In this document: piece by piece, positions 6,093 to 6,225 of the stretch
Layout of the letters: each line of letters begins with the position of its first letter
Numbering within the stretch: the first letter of the stretch is position 1
Source of the DNA: SIAJ01 sp036266155
GTDB lineage: Bacteria; Planctomycetota; Planctomycetia; Gemmatales; Gemmataceae
DNA length: 6,225 bases
Direction: 5' to 3'
Assembly (NCBI GenBank): GCA_036266155.1
Contig: DATANR010000505.1
Location: 1-6,225 of the forward strand
Made by a program: the position numbers and the translations under genes
Notes under the pieces: generated by a model
What the model saw: only the letters and a program-made list of their open reading frames with translations
The model's database searches: none
What the model was told of the DNA's origin: nothing

Positions 6093-6225
6093 CGTTCACG
6101 AACTGCTCTTGGAATGGTCTTGCTGTCGTTGTAGTGTTGGCGACTGGCATGGAACCGCCAGAGCTGAGTCCGGAAGTCCTCGCGGCGTTGCCGGCCGAAG
6201 TGGCGGTTTTGATTCGTTGGTTGGT
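6088..6225 (+). mobile_element. probable left end of an IS66-family insertion sequence, truncated by the window
   Basis: GTAACCGTTCACG starts at 6088. IS66-family elements characteristically begin with GTAA, and here a transposase-like frame begins 61 bases further in, a normal layout for the single-gene members. If 6088 is the boundary, the 8-base target duplication expected for this family would be TTCTCTCT at 6080-6087. The right end is outside the window, so neither the matching inverted repeat nor the duplication can be confirmed. Confidence 0.45.
6149..6225 (+). CDS. N-terminal fragment of a probable IS66-family transposase
   Basis: An ATG at 6149 opens a frame that remains open to the window edge (25 complete codons, beginning MEPPELSPEVLAALPAEVAV and ending LIRWL). 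The pattern E-L-x-x-E-x-L-A-A-L-P-A-E-V followed by a hydrophobic heptad resembles the start of IS66 transposases, where such a helix leads into a coiled coil and then an N-S-S-K-P-P-S-S-D motif; that motif would lie beyond the window. No clear Shine-Dalgarno precedes the ATG; an in-frame GTG at 6134 is an alternative start. Assignment rests on a short stretch and is provisional, but the GTAA-type end 61 bases upstream agrees with it. Confidence 0.5.
   Translation, partial: MEPPELSPEVLAALPAEVAVLIRWL

Noticed and set aside
1..6225. CRISPR array, tRNA, rRNA, riboswitch or defence-system genes
   Set aside because: No regularly spaced repeats, no tRNA-like cloverleaf or CCA-flanked element, no rRNA-like conserved blocks, and no nuclease, helicase or toxin motifs were seen.

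Overview
The window is moderately to highly GC-rich DNA from a Gram-negative (diderm) bacterium. Two lipoboxes, a TolC-type outer-membrane lipoprotein and an Omp85-type beta-barrel all require an outer membrane. The combination of large secreted proteins, long intergenic gaps, and an IS66-like transposase start is most like Planctomycetota. That placement is inference: there is no rRNA or marker gene here, and Acidobacteriota, Verrucomicrobiota or Myxococcota remain possible.

Minus strand, in transcription order from a divergent region at about 4369-4625: a 999-residue protein joining a complete M1-type zinc metallopeptidase to a C-terminal Omp85/BamA-like beta-barrel (1369-4368); a 403-base gap with short repeats (966-1368); a small lipoprotein of unknown role (492-965); an unrecognised 105-residue protein (146-463); and the first 17 codons of another gene behind a strong ribosome binding site (1-51). 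The last three are closely spaced and may be co-transcribed. The peptidase gene is probably separate because of the gap.

Plus strand: a TolC/CzcC-like outer-membrane efflux lipoprotein (4626-5993) is transcribed divergently from the peptidase. It is followed by a short intergenic inverted repeat (6017-6092) and by what looks like the left end and first 25 codons of an IS66-family element (about 6088 to the window end). No RND pump or adaptor gene follows the efflux gene within the window, so it is an orphan here; its partners could lie beyond the insertion or elsewhere.

The most interesting object is the M1 peptidase-Omp85 barrel fusion. It has a signal peptide, all the main catalytic residues, an Ig-like linker, no recognisable POTRA domain, the RGY loop motif of Omp85 proteins and a terminal phenylalanine. 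It reads like a peptidase anchored in, or moved across, the outer membrane by its own barrel, analogous in layout to the patatin-Omp85 (type Vd) proteins but with an unrelated passenger. How widespread or already described this architecture is cannot be judged from sequence alone.
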